DNA of 64,000 nucleotides from Hydractinia symbiolongicarpus (taxonomy: Eukaryota > Cnidaria > Hydrozoa > Anthoathecata > Hydractiniidae): the NCBI RefSeq assembly GCF_029227915.1, contig NC_079886.1, forward strand, positions 20,436,501 to 20,500,500, given 5' to 3'. Shown piece after piece: positions 12,361 to 23,330 of the stretch; positions within the stretch are counted from its first letter, which is position 1; each line of letters starts with the position of its first letter. The notes under the pieces were generated by a model. The model did no database searches. It was not told the DNA's origin and saw only the letters and a list, made by a program, of their open reading frames with translations. Made by a program: the position numbers and the translations under genes.

Positions 12361-14040
12361 ATGATAATCTAATTTAATTTTTTATTGTTTTTAATCTTGA
12401 AAGAATCTTAAAAGAATCGGAGAGCGAGATGCTCGACCAAGTCTTTTTAGAGCAACATTGATCAAGTACCAAATTCTCCTTTAACATGGAGCTGCTTTAT
12501 CCCATAAAAAATGGCTTCAGCGCACTGTGGTTGGGTAAAATCTTGATAGAAAATATACTGAACATAGGTTACTGTATTGCAGGTAAAAAAACTTGAGCAA
12601 AAAGTTTGAAAATATGCGTACAGCTGGAGAATAGCTGACTGATCATATAAATATGTGATCAAAAAATATGCAATAGATTAATGTTTGTTTTAACTAAAGA
12701 AAATAAATTCCGATTACTAAAGTTGTTTTGAAACGAAACATAAACTTGTGTGTAGAACACGTGTTACGGACACACAGAAAAGAAAATGTGACGGCTTTGT
12801 TGCGATGGTGAACTTCGTGGATTTATCCAAGGGTCTAGCGACTCGTCTCTATAAGAATAGTCAATGTTCTGTCTTTGTAAAATTTCAAAGTTGTACTACA
12901 AATACACGAAATAACAAAGGAGATATATTTTATAGCCTTTTTACAATGAATGAATTCTCTTGGATTTTTTACAGGCTTATGACCAGTTAATTATTATAAG
13001 CTATATCATTTTTCCTGCAAAAACGTAAAATGTATGGAAAATAGGCAATAAGATTTTCATGTCTAAATACTTTGCTTTACATCAATCTCAACATATGGCA
13101 TACATAATGCTGTGTTAAGCTTGTAACAGAATGATTAGTAAGTTACTTATTCCGATGAAAAAAACTTTATCTGGTTTATTCGTTAGAGAATGTGAAATGT
13201 ATAATGTAAACAAAGATAAAGATATAAAAAAATTTTCTGATTGCTTTTTTTGTATTTAGTCTAATCGTGTGTCCACAACGTCGCAAGCTTTGAAAGTTAT
13301 TTTGCAAAAAAACAAAAACAAAAAAAAAACAGTGGTTTTGTTTACATATGCTACGTTTCGGAACAAACACTACAAAGCAACGTTTATTTTGTCTCCTCAA
13401 CTTTCCATTGATTTTTAAGCCTGTTAAGTGGGAAATCTTAAAAGAAAACGTAATCTGATATTAAAATTGTACATTATAAAGGGAGTTACTACGTTACAAG
13501 ATTGCGCAAGATACAATCTTATTTACTAATACCTATATTTTCATGGTAGCCGCTATTGAATAATATAAGTATTATCATGTCATGAACAAGCGAGTTTATT
13601 CTAGGCTACGTTTCGACAGCTGAACAGATAAGTGGTACTATTTCTAAAATGTTAGCCGTTATTTCTAAGAAAAAAAAATTAAAGATACCTGAGATATGTA
13701 CGACGGCGATAATCTAAAGACCGAAATTTGTTCGACGGACGAATTCTATAATTTTTCCACAGGCTAATAACTAGTCTCTAATATTAATACCCGTATTTCT
13801 CGCGTTTTTCGTTGGCGGGTTTGTTTTACCTTTACAAACTGCACAAACAAAACAACTGCTCTCGGTAAAGCTTTAAGGAGATCTACAATTCAAAATAGCG
13901 ATTTTATGCGAAGTTGTTTAAGGCTTCTTAAGACTTTTTCTTAATTAAGCTTTTCTTCTGTTAATTCAAATCGCGTATACGCGAGGTGTTTGGTATAGCA
14001 AGCGATCGTCGTGTAGACATTTTTACATGTTTTTCCACGC
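12361..14040. other. No gene recognised upstream of the Helitron
   Basis: AT-rich, with scattered short open stretches (12462-12662 minus, 12748-12990 plus, 13176-13400 minus) that show no recognisable motif. The part near 12805-12830 resembles 9805-9830. The 5' end of the Helitron should lie near the right side of this interval but I could not find a convincing terminus. Confidence 0.4.
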
Positions 14041-14361
14041 ATGCATTGCTTTTCATCATGCTTTGCGCGCAAATTCAAGTTTCTTGCGCGACCACGCTGT
14101 ACTTCTTCTTCCTCTTCCTCTTGCGGACAGGCTGCTAGTTATAGACGTAGACGTGAAGTTAAAAAGAAAGTCAAGCACAACGTAAGTTTTCGTTACATTT
14201 ATTGCATTCGTCAAAATTTTACTCAACATTACCTAGCGTTTACTTTATTATTTACTTAGTTTACTAATTATATTATCTTAACTTTATTTGTCAGTCACAT
14301 CACTTACTCAAATTTTCACTTTTCCAAAATCATATAACTGTTATTATTTCTACATATCCAG

Positions 14362-14889
14362 GCCCAAATTTTTCCAAGGTAGTCAAAGGATCTTTTCATC
14401 AAGGTGATCCGCAGTTTGCCGAAACAGCAAGTTTTCAGTGTACTGGTAATTCTTATATTGCTATATGCTTTAGTGCTATCAAGAAAGTGTCAGTGTGGAA
14501 ATCATGGGACTTAGACTATGTTGTAAATCAAGGCGATGTGTTATTTAAAATGTTACAAGCTACAGGGCCTCTAGCAGTTAATGAAATGCCTCACAATGTA
14601 ATGATTGATGGAACTAGCTGTTCATCTGGCCCTGATGGTACTTCTATATTACTTCAATTTTTGTCTTTAAATAGGCTAAATAATTTTATTTGTAATATTC
14701 TTGCACCCATTGTAACATGTGAAACACAGTATGATATGCAGTATCTTGCAGTTCATGTGTCACTAGAAGCCATATGTTCAATTACTGAAACTTTGCGTCG
14801 TGATAGGAAAACAGTAAGCAAGTGTAGGCGACGTCATGATTACATGTCACAGAACCATGATATGATTAAGCAAAAACGCAGGGACTGTT
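14362..14889 (+). pseudogene. Helitron N-terminal segment resembling a herpesvirus tegument-type deubiquitinase
   Basis: Opens after a TATCCAG acceptor. It reads a FHQGDPQF stretch, then QCTGNS, then a hydrophobic run and WKSWDLDYVVNQGDVLF. The order Gln-Gly-Asp, then Gln-Cys-Thr-x-Asn-Ser, then Trp...Leu-Asp...Gly-Asp-x-Leu matches the N-terminal half of the UL36-type (peptidase C76) cysteine deubiquitinase fold, which from memory also appears at the start of many invertebrate Helitron proteins. The Cys in QCTGNS would be catalytic. No catalytic His region is clearly readable before the frame meets the transposon inserted at 14890. The function is inferred from motif order alone. Confidence 0.5.
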
Positions 14890-15070
14890 GGGCCTGTTAC
14901 GAAATAGGTTGACCTCATGAAAAAAAATTCAACTTTGTTTAATCCTGTCAAAAATACGTTTTTAACAGTGCATAACAATTATATTTTCTTAGTTTGAAAT
15001 AGAAAATTTCACAACATCTCAATTCTTAAATTTTTTTTACCACGATTGTTAGTTGACGATGAAAAATTTA

Positions 15071-15418
15071 TGTCGGACGGAAAATTATAATTACTTTTTG
15101 CTCGAGAATGAAAATCTAGTGATCTCTCATAGCTGTTGTCATTGTTTCAAAACAACACCAATATTTTAAAAAAAGTTATCCTTTTTTCTCAAAAACAAGT
15201 TTCGAAAGCCTTATTTACAAAAAAGTTGAAAATTTTCCGTGCGACATAAAATTTAATCTAAAAGTTGTAATTTTTAATACAAAAAAATGTTTTCCAGAGT
15301 TGAAAATATTCCTTCCCATCTCGTTTATGAGCTGTGGAGTTTATTTTATTACATTTTAAAAATATATGCATCTTGTGTTCGATATATTTTAATTTTTTAA
15401 AAGAAATTCCGTCCGACA
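15071..15418. repeat. Left subterminal TGTCGGACGG motif array
   Basis: TGTCGGACGG at 15071-15080 (plus), a one-base variant on the minus strand near 15238, and an exact minus copy at 15409-15418. A half motif TGTCGGAAAA follows at 15524. Each exact copy is followed by A/T-rich ATAA-like bases. The same decamer recurs at the other end of the element, which fits paired binding sites for the encoded transposase. Confidence 0.65.
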
Positions 15419-16555
15419 TAATTTCTAAAATTGGCCTAACAAAACTGGATTCCCATCCTACTGTCGATAGAGAAATTATAATGATGTTTCCAATGTGGAA
15501 ATGATTGAATTGTGCTTCTTTTTGTGTCGGAAAACTCTTCTTGTTACAATGGAACATCTTTATTCGATTATTTTTTTATTCCAATGTTTCCATTTTTCGA
15601 ACATTTTTTGGTCGCTTTGTTGTTTGTTGGGTGTGGTATTTGGTGCCAGTAATAAGAACTTTTGTGAGGTCATAAGCAAAAATATGGAAGGGAAAAAAGC
15701 AAATACCACCAATGGTGATAGATGTAAACGGTACAGAGAGAAGAACAAAGAATCTTATAAGATTAAGGATGCTTTACGAAAAAAACGTGCACGGCTCCTG
15801 CTGAAAACAGATAAAGTCAAATACGAAGAACAGAAAAAAAAGACAGGGAAAGAAAAGAATTGACGAAACTACGAAAAAAAGTTGGAATCGATAATAATTC
15901 GGATCACCTGACACCTGACACCTGTCAACCTTCCTTTAGCAACTCTGCTATAAAGTCAAGGACGATCAAAAGAGTGGAAAAAGTTCTTCCTCGGAGTCCA
16001 AGAAGAAAAAGTGAGGTAATTAGAACATTGGCCTCAAAATTTAACGTGAAAGTAAAACTTGGTGAGAAAGTTGGCAGAAAGAAAAATAATTTATCTGATC
16101 AGGAGCAACAATGGGTCAAAGAATTTCTTAATCGTGCTGATATCTCTTACACCACCCCAGAAAGAAGGGATAACGTATATCTCGGTACTTTTAAAAAAGT
16201 TAAAAGGTATGCTCAAAAACGCTATCTGCTGTGGAAAATTAGAGATATTTTTGATATGCTTAATGGGTCGAAAATCATGGAAAACAATCGATCTTCATCT
16301 GACACATTTGAGAGTACCTTTGGCAAAAAACTAACATTTCGTCAATTGTACGACGTCTTTAAACAAAACAAGCAATACATTTTCAATACGAAGATTCCCC
16401 AATGGTCTTGCCTATGAGAGATTTGTGAAAATGCTGTTTATCTAGTCAAAGGTCTAAATAAAAAGCTTTTTCCTGAATGTCGTCTTTCCGCAACCGTCAA
16501 TGAGCTTGTCAATTGCATGACAGGAAAGTGTGTGGAATGCTCTTCTACGAAAATC

Positions 16556-18089
16556 AGTCAATAATTTTAGACCTATTAGTGTATTAAATTTTTTCTCTAA
16601 GTTTTATGAAATAATAATCAAAGAGCAAATAATGTCTTTCATGGAAAAAAAACTTTCTGTGTACTTATCTGCTTACAGGAAAAACTATAGCACCAATCAC
16701 GTATTGATACGCCTATTAGAGGATTGGAAAAAAAAACTGGATCTGAATTATGTGGTTGGTTCAATATTAATGGACTTATCAAAAGCTTTTGACTGTATCC
16801 CCCACGATCTACTTATAGCCAAACTTCATGCTTACGGTTTTGATGTAAAATCACTTGAGTATATTCTATCGTATCTTACAAACAGAACAATCCACACGAG
16901 TAAATGCGGAGTATAGTATATTTGAATTAATTTTGTCAGGCGTGCCTCAGGGTTCTGTGTTGGGCCCAATTATTTTTAATATATTTATGAATGATTTATT
17001 TTATTTTATTGTAAATAGTGACCTACATAATTACGCAGACGACAATACGAAATCAGCTTATTCAAACACTATTAAAAATCTCATTAAGACTTTAGAAAGG
17101 GAATCCGAAATTGCCCTTTCTTGGTTAAATAATAACAAAATGATAGCAAATCCAAACAAATTTCATTCGATCCTTCTATCAAGAACCAAAATTGATAACT
17201 CGAAGCTTGAAATAAACATTGGCGATAGAGTCATACAATCAGAAAGGTCCGTAAAACTTTTAGGAGTAACAATTGATGATAAATTAAATTTCAACTTGCA
17301 CATTAGTAATCTTTGTCGAAAAGCCTCAGCCCAGCTGAATGCATTATTTAGATTTAAAAATGTACTATCTTTGCAAACAAGATCTATTTTAGCACAAAGC
17401 TTCGTGTATGCAAATTTTAATTATTGTCCCTTGGTTTGGCATTTCTCTTCTTCGAAATCTCTATTGAAAATTGAAAAACTCCACAACAGGGCTTTAAGTT
17501 TTATTCATGATGACCCAAGACCAGTTGATTGCCTCCCAAATAAACATTATATGGAATTACTAAGGCACAGATATTTATGCATAGAAATATTTAAAATTTG
17601 GAGAAACATCAGTCCTTCTTTCATGAAAGATATTTTCCTTTTTGAGGAAACTGATAGGCCAGTAAGAAGTCAAAACATGAACAACCTAAAAACCATCAGT
17701 GTAAAAACAAGAGCCTTTGGTCTAAACAGTTTGCGATGTTTAGCCTCAAAAGTTTGGAATAAACTTCCTTTTCATACGAAGAGTTGCGAAGATCTAGTTA
17801 AATTTAAGCAAATGATTAAAAAATGGAATGGCTCTCACTGTTCATGCACAGAGTGTCGGCAATTGATTCCATAACTTGCGTAATCAATACGAAAATGGCA
17901 GAGGGGGAATGTTTATCTTTTATTTATTATTTATTCATTATTTATTTATTATAGTTTTCATCTAAATTGTAAATATATAAAAATATTTGTTCGGTTTTGA
18001 TTAGTTTTTTGCAAAATATTATTTTTTTTAAAGAACTATTGTATATAATAACCGACGGTAAATAAATTAAATCAATCAATCAATCAATC
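16556..18089 (+). mobile_element. 5'-truncated CR1/L2-like LINE inside the transposase gene
   Basis: Begins abruptly within the reverse transcriptase domain and ends in four AATC units (18073-18089), the microsatellite tail typical of CR1/L2-group elements, which usually lack poly(A). AATC is present at both junctions. The transposase reading frame is the same on both sides of the insertion (ACGAAAATC on the left, GGGCGCG on the right). It has one internal frameshift, described under the RT entry. Confidence 0.75.
16562..17874 (+). pseudogene. LINE reverse transcriptase, frameshifted
   Basis: The RT fingers (NFRPISVLNFFSKFYE) lead to SILMDLSKAFDCIPHDLL (motif A, with the catalytic Asp of DLSKAFD). 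A frameshift near 16900 is followed by SGVPQGSVLGPIIFNIFMND (motif B region), HNYADDN (motif C, the YADD box), then LLGVTIDDKLNF and a C-terminal region ending with Cys residues (CSCTEC). Motif order and the VKLLGVTID block place it with CR1/L2-like non-LTR elements. The endonuclease and ORF1 are absent because of 5' truncation. Confidence 0.8.
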
Positions 18090-19193
18090 GGGCGCGTTCC
18101 AAGGATAACACAATCACAAAAATGCTGTTTAATAAGAGTATTGCTGACTCACTTTACCTGCTTGAAACTTCAATGAAATCATTAAAGCAGCATATTTATG
18201 TCAAACGGGTACAGTTCAACCATTACAACGACTTAAAAAACAATCTTGGAAAAAACGACATTCTTGTCCATGTTGACTACAGCGAAAGTTACGAAAACAA
18301 ACAACAAAGAGAGATCCAAAGCGCCTACTTTGGTCATACTACGTTCAGCATTTTCACTGCGTGCTGCTATCTTCGTGACAATGAAAACAACCTAGTTTGT
18401 GAATCAGTTACCATAACTAGTGAGCTACCTGATCATTCTAGAGCTGCTGCAATTACTTGCGTTCTTAAGATTATTGAACACATGCAAGAAATTCATCAGC
18501 ATTTACCTCTAAAAATTAATGCGTTTGTCTGGAGTGATGGGTGTGCTGCCCGTTTCGTTTTCAAATTGCTGGCGGGTATCGATTCCTCAATCAATTTGAC
18601 GTGGTGTTACAATGAGCGTCATCACGGGAAAGGCCCAATGGACGGGATTGGAGGGACTTTGAAAAATTGCATTTACAGAGACGTCATGTCGGGAAAATGC
18701 GTGATCGATACACCAAAAGAGTTTGCTCAATATGCTGATAAATCAATCAAAGGCATAAAATCTTTGTACCTGCCAGCAAATGCTGTTTTGGTAGAACCTG
18801 ATGACATAGATGCCTCACCAAAGATTCCCGAGACACTCCAAGTGCACATGATTAAACGCTCATTCGATCAACAAAAGGTGCCGTACATAGAATTTTATAA
18901 AACGGCTAGTGATTCAAAACCTTTCTTTACGCAATATTATAAGGAGGGCGCTTGTGGTCATTCCAAAAATGTTTCAGATGAAAATCATTGTGGTGGATGC
19001 CTTTCAGAATATGTTGTTAATGAAGAATGGCTTCAATGCCCAATATGTAAAATTTGGTTCCACAGCAACTGTTTTTATGAATTTTAAAGAAATAGGCCGA
19101 AAATTATTCAAGTGAAAGTAAAATATGACTATATTTTCTTTTTAATTTTTCAGATTTTCGGTATGACTTTTTCTACGAAAATTTTCATTTTTA

Positions 19194-19733
19194 TGTCGGA
19201 CGGAAAATAATTTCGATTTGCAATATCTTCCAGTAAAGAATGTTTTATAGCCTTTTATTGTACGCATAAGTCACATACGAAATGTAAGTTCTTTTAGAAT
19301 CCTTTTTTACTGTTTTTTCTATTATTGGATTTTTGTGATTTTTTTTCCGTCCGAAATATTTCCGTCCGACATCCTGGTCTCGCCTGCTTAAGTTCTAAAA
19401 TCTTTTTTGTTACTCCTTTATAACATCTGATATTGTATTCGTAAGATAGCATATTATATGCAAGTTTAAAAATTGTATATTTCACCAGTTAAAGCTGATC
19501 ATTTTTGATAAAAATTTTCTGACAGCAAATTTATTTATTTTTTGATTTTTTATCCAGTCCGTCCGACATAATTGCTTTTTAGGCTCTGGGGAAAAAAATA
19601 TAAATTTTTTAACAGTGAAATTATGTGCAGATAATTTTCTACTATAGCTTAAAAGCAAGAAATCAAGTTTATAGTTTATTAAATCATATTTTATTGTTTA
19701 CATACATTCAAAGTATCGATTTTCCGTCCGACA
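19194..19733. repeat. Right subterminal TGTCGGACGG motif array
   Basis: TGTCGGACGG at 19194-19203 on the plus strand; its complement CCGTCCGACA at 19362-19371, 19559-19568 and 19724-19733; and a one-base variant near 19347. The last copy lies 8 bases inside the right TIR. Together with the left array this gives about eight sites, most pointing inward. The rest of this interval shows no coding capacity. Confidence 0.65.
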
Positions 19734-19762
19734 TAATTTTGTATTTCGTAACAGGCCCTGTT

Positions 19763-20942
19763 ACTCTAAATCATAAGAAAGTGAATCTGAGCTTGTGAAT
19801 CGTAAACGTAGAGAAAAGTAATCAAAGGCAGTTGGAAGTCCACAGCACGAAAAACATCTCAATCGACTTAAAACTTATCGCAAAAAAAAAGCTACTACAA
19901 TTTAACGGTACATCTGATAAAATTTCTAAATTTTTGGATCTCGTTAAAAATGGACCAACTTCTGTCTGTGTTATTTGTAATCGATCATTATATCCAAGGT
20001 CTGTTCTTCCATTTCACAAGCACAAATATCAGGGAATTGATTTCAATTTTTACGAAGTAGTTAATAAAAAAGTGAAATATGTCAAACGTGTCATAAAAGT
20101 TTGAAAAAAGAAGATTGCATGTCCAATCTGTTTCTAATAAACTAGAGCTACCTTCTGAGCCACCTGAAATGAAAAATTTAAACAGATTAGAACGTGTCCA
20201 TATTTCTCGCCGGATTTTATTCAAAAAGATAACAATTATGCCCAAAGGTCGTTTTCCGAAACTGAAAGGTTCTATCTGCAACATCCCTATAGATACTACT
20301 GATGTAACTGCTGTACTGCCATTTGGCGCTGATAGTTATGTCGAAGCTGAAAAGAAAATTAGTTTTCGTGGTCATGTTTACTTTGAGGCTGTTTGCACAC
20401 AATCTGTTTATGCAGCCCTTTATTATCTCAAAAAAGATAACCCGTTGTACAATTATATTGAGATTTTCTACGATAATATTTCAACGGAGTTGTTAAATTT
20501 ATCAGATGATACAACTGAAACGCTATGTGATAAGGAAACAGATAACTCAGAGCTGCAAGAGCAAAATGAGAATCCTCTGGATTTGTTCAGGTTAAATAGC
20601 CAGGAAACTACGTTGATTGCTAATGCTCCAAGATCTGAAGAAATAAGTATTGCTCCTGGTGAAGGACAGCAATCCAATTATTTGTTGACAGATGATCATT
20701 GTGAAGAATTAATTTTTCCATACTTATTTCCTCAAGGGGAATTTGGATATTCTGTAAATTGTGAAATGAAATTAACGCATACAAAATATTTTAATCAAAG
20801 ATTACTGAACTACACACAACGTTTTGCATCAGATTCAGATTACATATTTTATGCATTGTCGGTAGTTCAACAAAAAAGACTCCAAAACCAAATAAACATT
20901 GCAATGAAAAAAGTTAGCTCAAATCAGTTAACTCTTTTGTAG
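19763..20942 (+). pseudogene. Helitron protein N-terminal region (Cys-rich, DUF6570-like, Helitron_like_N start)
   Basis: The frame enters from the transposon junction with two stops and a basic stretch (VNRKRREK). Then comes NGPTSVCVICNRSLYPRSV, a CxxC zinc-binding pair typical of Helitron N-termini. A frameshift near 20100 leads to NKLELPSEPPEMKNL, HISRRILFKKI, MPKGRFPKLKGSICNIP and AALYYLKKDNPLYNYIEI, an arrangement I associate with DUF6570. An acidic linker and DHCEELIFPYLFPQGEFGY, HTKYFNQRLLNYTQRFASD and ALSVVQQKRLQNQINIAMKK follow, matching the start of the Helitron Rep region. A further frameshift near 20935 precedes the MITE. Confidence 0.65.
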
Positions 20943-20979
20943 CAAAAGATGATGGCTATCAGTTCATGACAACTGTTAA

Positions 20980-21729
20980 CCCTATTCGGTCCGGGGGGGG
21001 GGGGGGGCGGATTCCGCCCCCCCTGACGGTTTTTTTTTTAATAACTCCTGATTGCTTTGTTATATGGCTATGATACTTACTTAGTTTCAACATATATCTA
21101 TTAGACACCTGCATGCTAATTTTTTAGGTCCCATACCTTTCAGAGGCTTTGATATTGGCCATTACTCGAAACTACCCCTAAAAATCTCTATGAAATCCTT
21201 ATAATGGGGAAGATATAATAACTCCTGTTAGGATTATCCTTAGAACTTGAAACTTGCAACACAACTTTATTTCATCAAGAAGAATCATTTTGAATAATTT
21301 GAACACGTGACTAATCCGATTTCCCGATTTTGTCGGATTTCACCCGAAAATCGGAAAAAAACGGATTTTCGGGCAATTTTTGGCAATTTTTTATCCGATC
21401 CATGTAAAAACCGGAAGATATGTTAAATAACTTTTATTTAGCTTTCAGAAACTTCAAACAGAATGTAAAAATTCGCTCTAGAACGAAAGTAATTATATTT
21501 TAAGCAGATAGTGGCATTTTTGACAATTTTCAAGCTTCTGAAGACGTCACAGAAAATGTGCTGACGCAAGCAAAAGTTTATTGGCGCCATTTTGTTCCTT
21601 TTATGACGTACTATAAGTGTGCCAAGTTTGATTCAATTTGAACAATCCTATGAAAAGTTATTAAGGGGGGGCGAAATCCGCCCCCCCCCCCGGTCATAGT
21701 ATGTTCGAAAAACCCCGGACCGAATAGGG
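20980..21729. mobile_element. 750-bp MITE of piggyBac type in the Helitron Rep gene
   Basis: Terminal inverted repeats CCCTATTCGGTCCGGGG (17 bp, perfect at both ends) are flanked by TTAA at 20976-20979 and 21730-21733. The TTAA duplication and a CCC start are the signature of piggyBac-type elements. Removing the element with one TTAA leaves ATGACAACTGTTAAAGGAAC, joining the Rep reading frame as ...MTTVKGTPAYWK. Inside the ends are G runs (15 G at 20993-21007) and complementary C runs, giving strong foldback. No transposase is present. Confidence 0.85.
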
Positions 21730-21733
21730 TTAA

Positions 21734-23330
21734 AGGAACTCCAGCTTATTGGAAAACTTTCCTCTTTGAAGTTTTAGCTATGGTGAAACAACTCGGTTTA
21801 CCAACTTTTTTCATGACATTAAGTTGCGCAGATTTACGTTAGAATGAACTCATCTCTATAATAGCTGAGTTAATGGGTGAAAATTTAACTGATGATGATA
21901 TAATTAATATGGATTTCTTTGAGCGTTGTAGATATTTAAATCCTAACCCAGTTCTGCTTGCTAGGCATTTTCAGTATAGAGTTGAAGTTTTCTTGCAAAC
22001 CATCTTAGTTGACGGTCCACTTGGTAAAGTTCAGTACCATGCAATTAGAGTAGAACTTCAAGTCAGAGATAGTCCACATATCCATTCCTTTCTTTGGGTT
22101 ATTGATGTACCTGTTGTAACAGAAGAAACCATTGATGAATATGTTGCTTTCGTTGACAGCGTAGTAAAGGAAACTGTGCCGAATATGTCTACTGACAAGG
22201 ATCTATTTAATCTAGTGACTCCTTACCAAATTCATTCACATTCAAAGTCATGTCGGAAATATAAAAACCAGGCATGTCGATATAACTTTGGAAAGTTTTT
22301 TACAGATCGTACAATTGTTGCAAGGCCTTTGCCAAAACAAATGCCTGACGAAAGAAAACAGGCTGTGCTACAAGAACGAGAAGCAATTCTTCCAACTGTT
22401 AAGCAATATATAGACACATACTTGAACCCTCACAAAAGGAATATTATTGATACTTCAAAAGAAAATTTTAAAGTTGTTCCTTGCATTTCAGAAATTTTGA
22501 AAAGTTTAGAGTTATCTGAGGCAGCCCTTAGCATTTCAAGTGATTCTGATTTTCAAATACATCTAAAACGACTGCCTAATTCTTGTTTCGTAAATAATTT
22601 TTGATGAAGGATTAAGATCTTGGAAAGCGAATATTGACATTGAACCAGTTTTTAAGCTCTACAAAGCTGTAACATACATGTGTTCATATTTTTCTAAAGC
22701 GGAAGATGAAACCTCTCAAGCCATGAAGCAAGCTGCAAAACAAACTTCTCAGTGTAATAAAAACCATTTTGAGCAAATTAAAGTAATAGTTAGAGCGTAT
22801 GTTTCAAAACGCGAATGCTCAGTTCAAGAAGCTGTCTACTTACTCATGCCTGAGTTGTGGCTCAGAAAAACCTTTCCTTGTGTAATATACGCAGATAATA
22901 ATTTACCTACAGAATATGTCGTAGCAAGGAGGAAATTGATGAGCTGCCAGGAGACAGTACTGACATATTTAAACGCAATATGATTGATCGTTACATGGAT
23001 AGGCCGAACTCCTTTTTTAAAAATGGTAAATACAGAGTCCTTGATAGTTTTTGTTTTGCCCAATTTCTCTCTTATTATTATGTTACAAATAAAAAGTTTG
23101 AAGAAAGTGAAAATGATTCCAACCTGTAGTGTTAAATGATGATTTATTAGAGTTCAACCATGCAGATTGTAGCTTTCCCAAACTAATTCCTTTAGTGTCT
23201 TCAAAAGAAACATTAGAATGCAGAAAAGTGAAAGCAGTTTTGCGATACCATGTACCTAACAAAAATAAAAATTCAGAAGAATATGCTCATCACTTGCTCT
23301 TCATGTTTTTACCGAGAATGCATTGAAATC
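21734..23330 (+). pseudogene. Helitron Rep (HUH endonuclease) region
   Basis: After the MITE the frame reads KGTPAYWKTFLFEVLAMV and LPTFFMTLSCADLR, then a TAG (21840-21842) at a position usually Trp. The open part 21873-22604 contains RDSPHIHSFLW with two His around Ile (the HUH metal-binding motif, His codons at 22077 and 22083). A frameshift near 22600 leads to VFKLYKAVTYMCSYFSKAED, whose two Tyr separated by three residues fit the Helitron catalytic YxxxY pair. Further blocks (SFFKNGKYRVLDSFCFAQFL, RKVKAVLRYHVPNK) lead toward the helicase. Rep nicks and ligates single-stranded DNA during rolling-circle transposition. It is broken by several stops and frameshifts. Confidence 0.7.

Larger units (their letters stand above)
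15684..19087 (+). pseudogene. Transposase with DDE-like core and C-terminal PHD-type zinc finger, split by a LINE
   Basis: The first part (15684-16555) begins with a strongly basic segment (KRYREKNKESYK, then RKKRARLLLK), shifts frame near 15850, and has a TGA at 16415-16417 in a Cys-rich stretch (SCL-stop-EICENA). After the LINE (18089 onward, same frame) comes a DDE-like core: HVDYSESYENK, then EIQSAYFGH, then WSDGCAARF, then HGKGPMDGIGG. The tail (CGGCLSEY...CPICKIWFHSNC) fits a Cys4-His-Cys3 PHD finger. From memory this DYSE/SDG/HGKGP arrangement is a widespread but poorly named animal transposase type. Catalysis by the Asp residues of VDY and SDG is inferred. The stop, frameshift and LINE make it inactive. 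Confidence 0.6.
14890..19758 (+). mobile_element. DNA transposon inside the Helitron: 17-bp TIR, TGTT target duplication
   Basis: Perfect 17-bp terminal inverted repeats GGGCCTGTTACGAAATA (14890-14906) and its complement (19742-19758), flanked by TGTT on both sides (14886-14889, 19759-19762). Both ends carry several copies of a TGTCGGACGG motif, a probable transposase-binding array. The middle holds a single transposase gene (15684-19087), itself split by a LINE (16556-18089). Without the LINE the element is about 3.3 kb. It sits in the Helitron coding sequence, which continues across the insertion. Confidence 0.75.
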
